Source: Saprospiraceae bacterium (GTDB taxonomy: Bacteria; Bacteroidota; Bacteroidia; Chitinophagales; Saprospiraceae). Taken from it: DNA of 64,000 nt. Within the stretch, counting starts at the first letter, position 1, and every line of letters begins with the position of its first letter. A model generated the notes under the pieces. The model was not told the DNA's origin. It saw only the letters and a program-made list of their open reading frames with translations, and made no database searches. The translations under genes and the position numbers were made by a program. Location of the stretch: NCBI GenBank assembly GCA_016787525.1, contig JAEUUP010000072.1:86036-150035 (forward strand), in the 5' to 3' direction. Below, piece by piece: positions 26,606-36,767 of the stretch.

Positions 26606-27919
26606 ATGAATCCATTTTTTATGAAAAAACTAAGTTTAATATTTGCATTGAGCATACCCCTCAGTATAATGGCTCAATTACCCATTCTTTCGCTCGAAGA
26701 AGCCGTAAATGTTGCCATAAGAAACAATTTTGGTATCAAAATAGGTCAAAACGATGCTTTAGTAGCGCGAAATAATGTGACAAAAGGGAATGCAGGCTTT
26801 TTGCCCAGTTTAAATCTGACATTGACAGAAAGCCCTTCTTTAGGTTTGTTGAATCAAAAACTGGCAAATGGTACAGAGCAAAAAAGAACAAATATTTCGA
26901 ATAACCTCAACGCAGGTTTGCAGATGTCTTGGACTTTATATGATGGCAAAAGAATGTACTATACATTGGATAGGTTGAAAGAATTGCAAGGTATCAGTGA
27001 TTTGAATATTAAAATCCGAACGGAGCAGATTGTTTATGATGTGATGCGGGCTTATTACAATATTGTCAGACATCAAGAACTGTACAAAGGATTGCAAGAA
27101 CAATTGGATTTATACGAAGAGCGTGAACGCTTAGCACAAACACGATTGGAAGTAGGTAAAGGCAATCAACTCGATGTATTGCAAGCAAAAGCAGATTTGA
27201 ATGTTCAGAAAACACAATTGTTGCGACAAAAGCAGCAAATAGACATGGCAAAACTGGCTTTGAAGCAGGTTATTACTGAGGGGGGCGAATATGTGTTCGA
27301 TGTCAAGGATTCGTTAGCTATTGTTAAAGGGCTCGATTATAGTCTATTGAAAAACAATGCATTATCGAACAGTCTTGCGTTGGAATTGTTGAAAAAACAA
27401 GGCGGTGTGGCTACATTGACAATGAAAGAGTTTGAAGCCCAACGCAAGCCGCGTGTGACATTCAATCCAGCGGTCACTTTGGGACGACAAGACAATACAG
27501 CGGGTCTATTTTTATTGAACCAAACAGGCGGTGTGAATGCAGGTGTCACATTAACATATCCTATTTTAGATGGTGACAACCTGAAACGGCAAGTAGAGAA
27601 CAGCCGCATCGAAATCGAAACCAATAAAATTAGACAGAATGAACTGAAATACAGTTTGGAGGTGACTTTGAGTATAGCTTACCAAAATTATCTCAACGCA
27701 GTTGAAATACTGAGGGGGGAAGAAGAGAATATGCGCATTGCAAAGCAGAGCATCGAAATTGCCATGGAGCGTTATCGGCTCAGTCGCTCAACTGTTTTGG
27801 AGTTAAAACAAATACAACAAGGTTATGAAGCAGCTGTGACAAGGGCTGTGACAGCCAAATACGATGCTAAAAGTGCTGAAATTGATATGATGCGTATCAG
27901 TGGTCAATTGGTAAGATAA
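26606..27919 (+). CDS. TolC-family outer-membrane efflux protein
   Basis: 437 residues; signal peptide MKKLSLIFALSIPLSIMA (an ATG at 26621 gives this directly; the ATG at 26606 adds five residues). LPILSLEEAVNVAIRNNFGIK is the typical first OEP helix; the two halves repeat long helices rich in A, Q, L and E (YDVMRAYYNIVRHQELYKG; LSIAYQNYLNAVEILRG) as in TolC barrels and coiled coils. Expected to form the trimeric exit duct for the RND pump encoded just upstream. Three dispersed-word copies are inside (26657 in the signal peptide, 27274, 27708). Confidence 0.88.
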   Translation: MNPFFMKKLSLIFALSIPLSIMAQLPILSLEEAVNVAIRNNFGIKIGQNDALVARNNVTKGNAGFLPSLNLTLTESPSLGLLNQKLANGTEQKRTNISNNLNAGLQMSWTLYDGKRMYYTLDRLKELQGISDLNIKIRTEQIVYDVMRAYYNIVRHQELYKGLQEQLDLYEERERLAQTRLEVGKGNQLDVLQAKADLNVQKTQLLRQKQQIDMAKLALKQVITEGGEYVFDVKDSLAIVKGLDYSLLKNNALSNSLALELLKKQGGVATLTMKEFEAQRKPRVTFNPAVTLGRQDNTAGLFLLNQTGGVNAGVTLTYPILDGDNLKRQVENSRIEIETNKIRQNELKYSLEVTLSIAYQNYLNAVEILRGEEENMRIAKQSIEIAMERYRLSRSTVLELKQIQQGYEAAVTRAVTAKYDAKSAEIDMMRISGQLVR

Positions 27920-27924
27920 AAAAA

Positions 27925-27952
27925 CGGTACGCTGAAAAACAACAGCGTACCG
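27925..27952. terminator. Hairpin between convergent tolC-like and SPOR genes
   Basis: CGGTACGCTG (27925-27934) pairs with CAGCGTACCG (27943-27952). An A/T run on the left gives the minus-strand gene a proper T tract. Confidence 0.7.
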
Positions 27953-27957
27953 CATCA

Positions 27958-28233
27958 CTACTTCAAAGTTGTTAAATCTACTATAAACCCAGTGACATTT
28001 TTCTTTTTTAGGTTTTTTTGATAACTGACTGCTTCGTTTGCATTTGGAAAAGAGCCAATTAAGATGCGATATGCCAAACGCCCTTCTGTGTTTTTCTCGT
28101 AATTGATAAGAATATTTTTAATAAATAGACGCTTCAATTCGTTTAGTTTCTTTTCTAAATTATCTTTATTCGATAAAACAGCTACCTGAATGGCAAAGCC
28201 GTTTTTAGCTTCTTTATTACCATTCAAACGCAA
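27958..28233 (-). CDS. SPOR-domain half of a frame-split RlpA protein
   Basis: The minus-strand reading frame after the RlpA gene encodes a SPOR (peptidoglycan-binding) domain: GFAIQVAVLSNKDNLEKKLNEL...AYRILIGSFPNANEAVSYQKNLKK. On its own it has only a TTG start. The frame stays open upstream to the A10 run at 28288-28297, where shifting by -1 from the RlpA frame gives a continuous QKKKFVEVSITAKSSP linker. RlpA proteins usually carry this domain in the same chain, so this is the missing C terminus. Made by slippage, switched by tract length, or dead; a base-calling error is also possible. Confidence 0.65.
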   Translation of the reverse strand: MRLNGNKEAKNGFAIQVAVLSNKDNLEKKLNELKRLFIKNILINYEKNTEGRLAYRILIGSFPNANEAVSYQKNLKKKNVTGFIVDLTTLK

Positions 28234-28280
28234 TAAGCCCAGTGGAATTGTAGGGCTTGATTTGGCAGTAATTGAGACTT

Positions 28281-28820
28281 CTACAAATTTTTTTTTTGTG
28301 AATTGGCATTGCGATTGGGTTGTGTACGCGTATATTTATATTCTTTTAGAACAGCTTTTTCTTCGTTGTTCTTTACTGCACCCTCATGTTTTTGACTTGA
28401 ATGAGAGGAAGCTGGAAGGTTGTTATTGCTATCTTTGTTATTGGATTGACTGATTTCACTCATGGCATTATGATTCATCAGTTCGAGCTTGACTTCGATT
28501 TCTTCTTTCTCATGCATGACACCCAATTTTTGAGCAGCGGCTTTCGACAAGTCAGTGACCCTTCTACTAACAAAAGGTCCTCTATCATTGATACGCACAA
28601 TGACAAACTTGCCATTATCAACTCGAGTGACTTTGACATAAGAACCAAAAGGATATTTTTGGTGAGCTGCGGTATAATTATTGTGATTAAATAACTCACC
28701 ACTTGCCGTTCTTTTTCCTTGGAAAGTTGCTGAATAGACAGAAGCTAGACCATGTTCTTGAGCTTCGGCAAAAACTAAAATTGAACAAAAAGTGAACAGT
28801 ATGGTTAATAAAGTTCTCAT
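28281..28820 (-). CDS. rlpA: RlpA-like septal-ring lytic transglycosylase (frame-split)
   Basis: 179 residues as read. Signal peptide 1-20, then the double-psi beta-barrel: GLASVYSATFQGKRTASGE, TAAHQKYPFGSYVKVTRVDNGK, VRINDRGPFVSRRVTDLSKAAAQKLG. The R-I-N-D-R-G-P-F segment holds the catalytic Asp. RlpA cleaves glycan strands stripped of stem peptides. A long polar Asn/Ser/Lys linker (about 125-175) ends at TAG right after an A10 run. A -1 shift there joins the SPOR domain encoded at 27958-28233, giving about 287 residues, the normal RlpA-SPOR plan. Confidence 0.82.
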   Translation of the reverse strand: MRTLLTILFTFCSILVFAEAQEHGLASVYSATFQGKRTASGELFNHNNYTAAHQKYPFGSYVKVTRVDNGKFVIVRINDRGPFVSRRVTDLSKAAAQKLGVMHEKEEIEVKLELMNHNAMSEISQSNNKDSNNNLPASSHSSQKHEGAVKNNEEKAVLKEYKYTRTQPNRNANSQKKNL

Positions 28821-28981
28821 AGTAGAGATGTGTAGTTTAATTTATGTAAAGAGTATGTTTCCTAAATTGTGACGCTAAATTAAGTTGTTTTGTTTTACTC
28901 TGCAAATAAAATAAAGGGTAAAATCATTAAAATCTCGTAATTTTATTCTAAATATACATGATTTTTTGCCTAAATGAAAAG

Positions 28982-29014
28982 TTTTTGCGCTGTAAACACT
29001 TTATTGTACTTTTG
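28982..29014 (+). promoter_or_regulatory. Bacteroidota-type promoter for mnmA
   Basis: TTTTTG (28982-28987), 19 bases, then TACTTTTG (29007-29014): an exact fit to TTTG-N19-TAnnTTTG. It lies 49 bases before the mnmA ATG. Confidence 0.65.
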
Positions 29015-29063
29015 CGTTTCTAAAATAAATGACAAGCGTTTATCTATTCAATAAATCAATAAA

Positions 29064-30167
29064 ATGAGTAAAAAAGGACGTGTTTTAGTAGCCATGAGCG
29101 GTGGCATTGATTCGACTGCAACTGCGATGATGATGCACGAAGAAGGTTACGAAGTTGTCGGTATTACGATGAAAACGTGGGACTATGCTCAGTCAGGTGG
29201 GTCAAAAAAAGAGACAGGTTGTTGCAGTCTTGATAGTATCAATGATGCTCGAGCCGTTGCGGTACACATGGGGTTTCATCATTTTATTGTGGACATTCGC
29301 GAGGAATTTGGTGACTATGTCATCGATAATTTTGTTGATGAATATATTGCAGGTCGCACCCCTAATCCTTGTGTGTTGTGCAATACGCATATCAAATGGT
29401 CTTCATTGCTCAAAAGGGCCGATGCGATGGATTGTGAATTTATCGCTACGGGACATTATGCCCGTATCAATGAACTGAATGGTCGGCGGTTTATTTCGAA
29501 AGCAGTGGACTTAAAAAAAGACCAAAGTTATGTTTTGTGGGGCTTGACACAAGAATGTTTGAATCGGACGCATTTCCCTTTGGGTGGTATGTTGAAGCCC
29601 GAAGTGCGCGAATATGTGTTTGATGCAGGATTTGAAGAGTTTTCAAAAAAGGCTGAGAGCTATGAAATTTGCTTTGTTCCTGATAATGACTATCGCAGTT
29701 TTTTGCGCCGTAGAGTGCCAGAGTTGGAGCAAAAGGTGCGAGGCGGTCAATTCGTGAATACAAAAGGAGAGGTTATTGGAACGCATGAAGGTTATCCGTT
29801 TTATACCATCGGACAACGCAAAGGCTTGGGTATGGCTTTTGGCGAGCCTATGTTCGTTTCAAAAATAATTCCAGAGTCGAATACGGTTGTTTTGGGTAAA
29901 ATAGGCGAACTATTGCGCAATGGTATGTCAGTTGGAAAAGTAAATTTGCAGAAATATGGTGCAATAAACGACGGCCAAGAAGCCATAACACAAATCCGAT
30001 ACAACGATGGCGGTACTGTTTCCGCTTTACGAAATACTGAGGGGGGGCAAATCGGTGTTGAGTTTTTCGCAAATGTCAAAGGTGTTGCCCCAGGGCAATC
30101 AGCCGTTTTTTATGAAAATGATGACCTTATCGGTGGTGGCATCATCATGGGTAGTTACCTGAACTAA
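29064..30167 (+). CDS. mnmA: tRNA-specific 2-thiouridylase
   Basis: 367 residues. Adds sulfur to U34 of Lys, Glu and Gln tRNAs. The PP-loop is AMSGGIDSTATAMMM (residues 9-23); the family residue after SGG is usually Val, here Ile. The catalytic Cys pair is in TPNPCVLCNTHIKW (about residue 102) and SYEICFVPDND (about residue 198); HYARI and YTIGQRKGLG are further MnmA signatures. The C-terminal beta-barrel ends near residue 360. One dispersed-word copy with seven G residues (30035) encodes N-T-E-G-G. It has its own promoter and terminator, so it appears monocistronic. Confidence 0.95.
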   Translation: MSKKGRVLVAMSGGIDSTATAMMMHEEGYEVVGITMKTWDYAQSGGSKKETGCCSLDSINDARAVAVHMGFHHFIVDIREEFGDYVIDNFVDEYIAGRTPNPCVLCNTHIKWSSLLKRADAMDCEFIATGHYARINELNGRRFISKAVDLKKDQSYVLWGLTQECLNRTHFPLGGMLKPEVREYVFDAGFEEFSKKAESYEICFVPDNDYRSFLRRRVPELEQKVRGGQFVNTKGEVIGTHEGYPFYTIGQRKGLGMAFGEPMFVSKIIPESNTVVLGKIGELLRNGMSVGKVNLQKYGAINDGQEAITQIRYNDGGTVSALRNTEGGQIGVEFFANVKGVAPGQSAVFYENDDLIGGGIIMGSYLN

Positions 30168-30609
30168 CCTGAGCCTATCAATCGGACACAGCCAAAGTGA
30201 ACGATAAACCATTGGTGTTCAACAGGAAAAAGCTTAGTATGCATCTTTGAGCGTACTAAGCTTTTTTTGTTGATTTATGACTAATTGATTCCTACCTCTT
30301 TTTTTGTATTATTTTATTATGCATATTGCGAATTGCTGTCACAATTTGCCAATAGTTGTATTGTATTTCTATTGTTTAGTGAATTGTGAATCAATATTTT
30401 GAACCATTAATGGCAAAAATATCTGTTCGAGGATATATTTTTTATGGCAACAAACCTGTCTTTCATAGTTTGGTTAAAACGTTTTTTTTCGGTGACTTTG
30501 TACTATAAATTTCACAAAAACATAAATTTCAGCTCGCCAACACCCGCCCATCATTGTCCTTGGCAAACGTAATTTACTCTTTAACCATTTAAACTTTTGT
30601 AACCAACTT
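30168..30609. other. Non-coding gap between mnmA and the large T9SS protein gene
   Basis: 442 bp. Apart from the terminator at 30229-30266 I see no gene, repeat or dispersed-word copy. It is AT-rich and probably carries the promoter of the 30610 gene. Confidence 0.6.
30229..30266 (+). terminator. Terminator after mnmA
   Basis: AAAAAGCTTAGTATGC pairs with GCGTACTAAGCTTTTTTT. Strong stem and T tract. Confidence 0.85.
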
Positions 30610-33600
30610 ATGATGTTAAGAACGACTACAAGTATCGTGCTGCTGCTGATGGCAAAACTTACCTTTGCTCAAACTTGGCTCGAATTGAAAGAGCAAGGAG
30701 CGAACTATTATCTTGTCAAAGAAGCCTTTGACCGTCAGTACTCACCTGAGAGAATTAAAGAAATCAGTAAAGAATTGCGCAAAGAAGTGCAAAACCCGAG
30801 TCGTGTTACTGACAAATTTGAGAAAGAAATGGAAGGTGTTGTACATTTCAAACGCTGGTCAAACTGGATTGAACCGCGTGTCCGTGAAACAGGTGGCCGT
30901 ATCGAAATGGTCTCCAATGCCTTAACGAGAGCTATTGCAGAACAAAAAAGAGAAGTCGCCAACCGTGCAGGTGCTAATTGGACATTGATCGGTCCCAAAA
31001 CAACACCTGTAAGCGGTGGCAATGGCCGTGTGAATGCTATCCGTGTGCATCCGACCAATACGAGTACGCTTTTTGCATGTGCACCCGCAGGTGGCTTGTT
31101 CAAATCAACGACAGGTGGCAGCTCTTGGACACCGATTTCGGACGCAATTGCTGTATTAGGGGCAACAGATGTGGCCTTTGACCCTGCAAACCCTAATACA
31201 ATGTATTTGGTAACAGGCGATGGTGAAGCAGGCGATGCTTCTTCCACAGGCGTTTATAAATCAATAGATGGTGGCACAACTTGGACTATTACAGGTTTGT
31301 CGTTTGCGAATAGTAGTCGCCGCTTATTGTCTAAAATATTGGTAAACCCCACAAACGGAGCTATTATCGTGGGTGGTAGTGCAGGGATTTACCGTTCAAC
31401 AGACGCGGGAGCGACTTGGACACAAACTTCTACAAAATCAGTTCGTGATTTGGAGTTTCAACCCAACAACCCCTCAGTAGTTTTCGCAGGTGGTTATAGT
31501 ACAACAGGTTTTATGCGCTCTGCCGATGGCGGTGCGACGTGGACAACAATCACCTCAATTCCCACAACAGGTATTATGCGGGTAGCTGTTGCCGTAACCT
31601 CACTTGACCCTAACTATGTTTATTGTTTAGTGGGCAACAATACAGATTATGGTTTTAAAGGACTTTATCTATCCATTGATGGTGGTTTGACTTTTACATT
31701 AAAATCATCAACACCAAACATCCTTGGTTGGAATGCAGCGGGCAACGATGCTGGTGGCCAAGCTTGGTACGATTTAAGTATCGCCGTTGACCCCTCAGTA
31801 AAAACGACAATTTACACAGGGGGCGTAAATGTTTGGAAGTCAACGACTTCAGGTGCATCTTGGTCTTGCATAGGACACTGGTCAGGTAGCGGTGCGCCTT
31901 ACGTTCATGCCGACAATCACGATATGATGTTCGTAGGCACATCTCTATGGGTGGCCAACGATGGCGGCGTTTTCACGACAAGTAATGGTGGCTCGACATG
32001 GACGGACAAAAGCTCAAACTTGCCAATTGCTCAAATGTATGGTTTTGGACAATCAGCAACCAACGCAAATATATTAATCGGTGGTCATCAAGACAATGGT
32101 ACAAATTTAACTACTAATGCAGGCACATCATTTTCAGAAGTTTTAGGCGGCGATGGTATGTTGTGTTTTATTGATAAAACGAATAGTAACAACGCTTACG
32201 CTTCCATTTACTACGGTGATTTGTATCGTTCTACCAACGGAGGCGCATCATTCAGCTATATTTATACTGTTCCAGGTGGCGATTGGGTCACACCTTGGAT
32301 GCAAGACCCTGTGGCTGCAACGACACTTTATGCAGGTGGTACTTATGTTTATCGCTCTACAAATAGTGGTACTGGTTGGACTGCTCTCAGTTCTGCATTG
32401 AGTATCGGGACTATACTCAGACTCGATGTAGCACCCTCAAATAACCAAAACATCGTTGCCTCATCCAGTACTCGTGTTATCAAATCCACAAATGGTGGCA
32501 CATCATGGACAGAAATAACAACAGGATTACCTGCGGGTATTGCCATTCAAGCTGTTCGTTTTTCACCAACAGACCCCAATAAAATCTACGTTTGTTTGGC
32601 GACTTATGGCGGCAATTCACTCTATTGTTCAACCGATGGTGGTTTGACATGGGCAAGCATTTCCACAGGCTTGCCAGCCATTCCAACCAATTGTCTGGCT
32701 TTCCAAAGCAATGGGGACATGTATTGTGGAACAGATTTGGGCGTTTATTATCGGTCAGTAGGTACAACAACTTGGACAGCATTCACAACAGGCATGCCAG
32801 GTGTGCCTGTGACACAGTTAGACATCTTTGTACCAACAGGCAAATTGCGGGCATCCACTTATGGTCGTGGTCTCTACGAATCACCACTCAATAGTGTCAA
32901 TGCCCCCCCCTCAGTAACATTGACCTCACCAGCATCTGGTTCAAACTTTTCAGCCCCTGCAACCATCACTTTAGCAGCAACCGCGTCTGACCAAGATGGC
33001 TCGATAACTAAAGTTGAGTTTTTCAATGGTACAACTCTTTTAGGCACTTCTACTGTTGCTCCTTATGGTTTCACATGGTCGAATGTAGCTGCTGGCACTT
33101 ATTCTTTGACAGCAAAAGCAACTGACAATAGTGCCAATACCACATCGTCAACTGCAGCTACTGTCACAGTGAGTATTCAAAATGATGCGAGTATTACAGC
33201 GATAGTTGCACCGACAGGCTCAATCGCTACGACAAGTGTGACCCCCTCAGTAACGTTGAAGAATTTTGGTTCTAATACGCTAACTTCTGCTCAAATTCTC
33301 TACAGAGTAGATGCCAATGCCAATTCGACTTATAATTGGACCGGTAGCTTAGCAGCAAATGCGTCACTTAACGTTACTTTGCCAGCGATTACGGGCTATG
33401 CCTCTGGCGCGCATACATTCACAGCAACAATAAATACAGTGAATGGCACAACTGATGCCAACACTGCTAATAATACAGCTACATCCTCATTTACATACTC
33501 AAACTGTTCAAACGATAACGAAACAGCCAATAATAGCGCGACAACTTGTCCTGTTATCGCTCTGAATACAGCAAAAAGTTCACAAATTGGCTCTTCAACA

Positions 33601-34200
33601 GATATTGATTATTACAAATTTACAACAACAACCGCTTCGCCAAAGATAAAAGTGACCTTAACAAACTTACCAGCTGACTACGATTTACGTTTATACAAAT
33701 CTAAATCATCAACCAATACAGCTATCGGCTCTCAAGTTGCTGTATCGCAACTAAGCGGTACAAGCAGTGAAAGCATTGTTTACAACACTCCTACCGCAGG
33801 TGGAACATATTATGTGAGAGTGGAAGGTTATGCGGGGGCATTTTCAACAGCAGCTTGTTACAGTTTATTGGTGCAAACAAGTGGGGCTGCTTTTGCTGCA
33901 CGTGGTATCGAGTTATCGGAAAAAATTGGCACAACCGATATTATTAAAGTTGAACAATTCTCTGTTTATCCAAACCCTGCACATGATGTCATTAATATTC
34001 GTTTCATTTCTGACGAAACCAAAGAATATAATTTGACAATGATAAATGCACTTGGAAAAACGGTTAGAACAATGAAATTGAACTATGAAGAAGGTGAGAA
34101 TTTTACGACACTAACGACTGAAAATACGCCACAAGGCATTTATTTTATTAAAATATCAGATGGTAAAGAGACTTTTACACAGAAAGTCATCTTCGAATAG
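30610..34200 (+). CDS. Large secreted BNR/VPS10-like beta-propeller protein with T9SS sorting domain
   Basis: 1196 residues. Signal peptide about 1-20. Residues ~115-760 are repeated BNR/sortilin-like propeller blades ([47 protein letters not shown]). Next come a Big_7-like Ig domain (about 770-860), a CARDB-like domain (about 860-965), a pre-peptidase C-terminal-like domain (about 970-1100) and a type A sorting domain ([11 protein letters not shown] to the end). No active-site residues of a true sialidase are evident, so adhesion or polymer binding is as likely as catalysis. Four dispersed-word copies lie inside (31470, 31791, 32907, 33243), all encoding P-S-V; the one at 32907 has a C8 tract (32903-32910). 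Confidence 0.82.
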   Translation: MMLRTTTSIVLLLMAKLTFAQTWLELKEQGANYYLVKEAFDRQYSPERIKEISKELRKEVQNPSRVTDKFEKEMEGVVHFKRWSNWIEPRVRETGGRIEMVSNALTRAIAEQKREVANRAGANWTLIGPKTTPVSGGNGRVNAIRVHPTNTSTLFACAPAGGLFKSTTGGSSWTPISDAIAVLGATDVAFDPANPNTMYLVTGDGEAGDASSTGVYKSIDGGTTWTITGLSFANSSRRLLSKILVNPTNGAIIVGGSAGIYRSTDAGATWTQTSTKSVRDLEFQPNNPSVVFAGGYSTTGFMRSADGGATWTTITSIPTTGIMRVAVAVTSLDPNYVYCLVGNNTDYGFKGLYLSIDGGLTFTLKSSTPNILGWNAAGNDAGGQAWYDLSIAVDPSVKTTIYTGGVNVWKSTTSGASWSCIGHWSGSGAPYVHADNHDMMFVGTSLWVANDGGVFTTSNGGSTWTDKSSNLPIAQMYGFGQSATNANILIGGHQDNGTNLTTNAGTSFSEVLGGDGMLCFIDKTNSNNAYASIYYGDLYRSTNGGASFSYIYTVPGGDWVTPWMQDPVAATTLYAGGTYVYRSTNSGTGWTALSSALSIGTILRLDVAPSNNQNIVASSSTRVIKSTNGGTSWTEITTGLPAGIAIQAVRFSPTDPNKIYVCLATYGGNSLYCSTDGGLTWASISTGLPAIPTNCLAFQSNGDMYCGTDLGVYYRSVGTTTWTAFTTGMPGVPVTQLDIFVPTGKLRASTYGRGLYESPLNSVNAPPSVTLTSPASGSNFSAPATITLAATASDQDGSITKVEFFNGTTLLGTSTVAPYGFTWSNVAAGTYSLTAKATDNSANTTSSTAATVTVSIQNDASITAIVAPTGSIATTSVTPSVTLKNFGSNTLTSAQILYRVDANANSTYNWTGSLAANASLNVTLPAITGYASGAHTFTATINTVNGTTDANTANNTATSSFTYSNCSNDNETANNSATTCPVIALNTAKSSQIGSSTDIDYYKFTTTTASPKIKVTLTNLPADYDLRLYKSKSSTNTAIGSQVAVSQLSGTSSESIVYNTPTAGGTYYVRVEGYAGAFSTAACYSLLVQTSGAAFAARGIELSEKIGTTDIIKVEQFSVYPNPAHDVINIRFISDETKEYNLTMINALGKTVRTMKLNYEEGENFTTLTTENTPQGIYFIKISDGKETFTQKVIFE

Positions 34201-34233
34201 AAAACAATCAACGAGTATATATGAGAGAACTAC

Positions 34234-34259
34234 CCCCTCAGTATCAATGTACTGAGGGG
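34234..34259 (+). terminator. Terminator formed by two opposed copies of the dispersed word
   Basis: CCCCTCAGTA (34234-34243), six-base loop, TACTGAGGGG (34250-34259), then CGTTTTTG. A perfect 10-bp stem 33 bases after the T9SS protein stop; the arms are exactly the repeated word in both orientations, as in paired uptake sequences. Confidence 0.88.
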
Positions 34260-34344
34260 CGTTTTTGTTTGTAAATAAATTACTCATTTAAAATTTTCTT
34301 TCAATCAAAAACAAATAACATCAAAAATTAACCGTCAATACATC

Positions 34345-34352
34345 TATTTTTG
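34345..34352 (+). promoter_or_regulatory. Probable -7 box for the pseudouridine synthase gene
   Basis: TATTTTTG matches TAnnTTTG, 30 bases before the start at 34383. Confidence 0.4.
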
Positions 34353-34382
34353 CCTCAAAATTCATCAATTTAAAAAGTAGAA

Positions 34383-35105
34383 ATGACAAAACCCGACATC
34401 ATATTTGAAGATGATCACATCATCGTTGCCAACAAACCTTCACAGTTGTTGACCATTCCAGACCGATTTGACCCTACTAAACCCAGCCTTTATGCCGATT
34501 TGACCCAACTTTTTGGTAAAATCTTTATCGTACATCGCCTCGACCGCGAAACATCGGGTATTCTCGTTTTTGCCAAAAATGAAGAAGCCCATCGGCATTT
34601 GTCGTTGCAATTTGAAAATCACGAAACACAAAAAGTCTATTTAGCACTTTTAGATGGTGTCATGCACCAAGATGAAGGCGCGATTGACCGACCCATCGCC
34701 GAGCATCCAGCCATCCCAGGCAAGATGATAGTCGCCAAAAAAGGCAAAGAATCGCTCACTTTGTTCAAAGTGACGGAGCGTTTCAAACACTTTACGCTTG
34801 TCGAAGCCGATATTCGGACGGGGCGAACGCACCAAATTCGTGTGCATTTTCAAAGTTTAGGTTATCCCTTAGCTGTTGACCAATTGTATGGTCGTCGCAA
34901 TGCTTTGTTCGGACATGATATAAAAAATAAATTCAAAGTTGGTAAATTCACAGATGAAGAAACGCCGTTGATAAAACGCACCTCGCTGCATGCTTTTCGA
35001 CTGACTTTCAAGCACCCCCTCAGTAATGAACCCATGAGTTTTGAAGCAGAGCTGCCTAAAGATTTTCGTGCCTTGCTAAATCAGTTGAGAAAATGGGGAA
35101 AATAG
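34383..35105 (+). CDS. RluA-family pseudouridine synthase
   Basis: 240 residues. The catalytic motif FIVHRLDRETSGILVFAKNEEA contains the Asp (about residue 55) that attacks the base; the GRTHQIRVHFQSLGYPLAVDQLYG segment is the other family hallmark. There is no S4 domain, so it is the short RluA/RluC/TruC-like form. Target uridine (rRNA or tRNA) not determinable. It overlaps the next gene by 13 bp. One dispersed-word copy at 35016 encodes H-P-L-S. Confidence 0.9.
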   Translation: MTKPDIIFEDDHIIVANKPSQLLTIPDRFDPTKPSLYADLTQLFGKIFIVHRLDRETSGILVFAKNEEAHRHLSLQFENHETQKVYLALLDGVMHQDEGAIDRPIAEHPAIPGKMIVAKKGKESLTLFKVTERFKHFTLVEADIRTGRTHQIRVHFQSLGYPLAVDQLYGRRNALFGHDIKNKFKVGKFTDEETPLIKRTSLHAFRLTFKHPLSNEPMSFEAELPKDFRALLNQLRKWGK

Positions 35106-36754
35106 ATTGGAATTATGGCATCATTGCAGTGTTGGCAGGGACTCTGTTTTTACCATTTTTGGGTCAAGTTCACTTATTTGATTGGGATGAAATCAATTTC
35201 GCCGAATGTGCCAGAGAAATGCTGGCGACAGGCGATTATCTGCGTCCACAAATCAATTTCAGTCCTTTTTGGGAAAAACCACCACTTTTTATCTGGTTTC
35301 AAGCCCTTTCCATGCATATTTTCGGCATCAATGAATATGCCGCTCGCTTTCCAAACGCCGTTTGTGGCATTCTGACCTTACTTGTTTTGTACAATTTGGG
35401 CAAAAATCTCTATGATAAAACCTTTGGTTGGTTCTGGGTTTTGAGTTATTTGGGGTCAATTTTGCCACATTTGTATTTCAAATCGGGCATCATAGACCCG
35501 TGGTTCAATCTGTTCATTTTTCTATCACTCGTTTTTTTAGTAAAATCAGAAAAAGAGCATAGCGAAGATTTACTTAGTGATTCATTCCTTACACACCGCA
35601 CTGCGCTCATCATCGGAGGCATTTTTTCAGGTTTAGCTGTTTTGACAAAAGGTCCTGTTGGCTTTTTGATAGTCGCACTCACATGGTTTTTCAAGCTATT
35701 GGTTTTCAAGGAGTTAAGTTTTGCGAAGTTCAAACGTTTTTTCGTATTTGGTTGCGTGGCTTTGCTGACAGCTTTGACATGGTTCGGTGTTGAAATTCTA
35801 AAAAACGGAACTTGGTTTGTCAATGAATTTATCACCTACACCATTCGATTAGCAAAAACAGAAGATGCGGGTCATGGTGGTTTTTTCGGCTACCATTTCG
35901 TGGTATTGTTCTTTGGTTGTTTTCCTGCTTCTATCTTCGCCTTACGTGCCATACTGAGGGGGTATAATTTTTTCGGTGAAAACGTAGATTTTTCGCGTTG
36001 GATGAAGACCTTGTTTTGGGTGGTGTTGATTTTGTTCAGTCTTGTGCAATCCAAAATTGTGCATTACAGTTCTATGTGCTATTTGCCTTTGACATTTTTA
36101 TCGGCTTTGACACTCAAAAGCTATTTTGAAAAAGATACTAAAGTGACTCCTTGGGTGAAATGGACGATCGGCATCGTAGGCATATTATTGGGGTTGATAG
36201 TAGCTGCTGTGCCTTTCATTGGGCAAAATATTGACATACTTAAACCATTGGCATCTAAAGATTTATTTGCTCAAAAAAATATGGATGCCGAAGTATTTTG
36301 GTCGGGTAGGGAAGCGATAATTGGTTTGTTTTTAGTGGCAACAAGTTTGGCTTTCCCAATTGTATTAAAAATGCGCGGTTTACTGAGGGGGGTATCTCAT
36401 TTGTTTTTGTCAACGGCTGTTTTTGTACAATTAGTCTTGTTTTTTTATGTTGGCAATATCGAGGGTTATTCGCAACGTGCGGCTTTAGATTTTTATGAAA
36501 GTAAACAATCGGAAGACTGCTATGTGCGTACTTATGGCTTCAAAAGTTATGCGCATTTGTTTTACAGCCGTTTGCGCCAGCCTTTGAATCCAAAGTATTT
36601 TAAAGAAAATGATTGGTTACTGAGGGGGGGAGATGTAGATAAACCTACTTATGTGGTGGCTAAAATTGGTGATAAAACAGAACTTTCGACCATCGAAACC
36701 CTTGAGTTTTTATACGAAAAGAATGGATTTATCTTTTTTAGACGGAAAAGATGA
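35093..36754 (+). CDS. GT39/ArnT-like membrane glycosyltransferase
   Basis: 553 residues with about 11-12 hydrophobic spans. The first periplasmic loop has LFDWDEINFAECAREMLATGDYLRPQINF...WEKPPLFIW, the acidic D-E motif and E-K-P-P-L signature of dolichyl-/undecaprenyl-phosphate sugar transferases (PMT_2, ArnT). Such enzymes move a sugar from a lipid carrier to lipid A, protein or glycan on the outer face of the inner membrane. The start overlaps the pseudouridine synthase gene. Three dispersed-word copies are inside (35952, 36381, 36618), all giving L-R-G. Acceptor unknown. Confidence 0.85.
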   Translation: MGKIDWNYGIIAVLAGTLFLPFLGQVHLFDWDEINFAECAREMLATGDYLRPQINFSPFWEKPPLFIWFQALSMHIFGINEYAARFPNAVCGILTLLVLYNLGKNLYDKTFGWFWVLSYLGSILPHLYFKSGIIDPWFNLFIFLSLVFLVKSEKEHSEDLLSDSFLTHRTALIIGGIFSGLAVLTKGPVGFLIVALTWFFKLLVFKELSFAKFKRFFVFGCVALLTALTWFGVEILKNGTWFVNEFITYTIRLAKTEDAGHGGFFGYHFVVLFFGCFPASIFALRAILRGYNFFGENVDFSRWMKTLFWVVLILFSLVQSKIVHYSSMCYLPLTFLSALTLKSYFEKDTKVTPWVKWTIGIVGILLGLIVAAVPFIGQNIDILKPLASKDLFAQKNMDAEVFWSGREAIIGLFLVATSLAFPIVLKMRGLLRGVSHLFLSTAVFVQLVLFFYVGNIEGYSQRAALDFYESKQSEDCYVRTYGFKSYAHLFYSRLRQPLNPKYFKENDWLLRGGDVDKPTYVVAKIGDKTELSTIETLEFLYEKNGFIFFRRKR

Positions 36755-36767
36755 AAATTTATAAACG

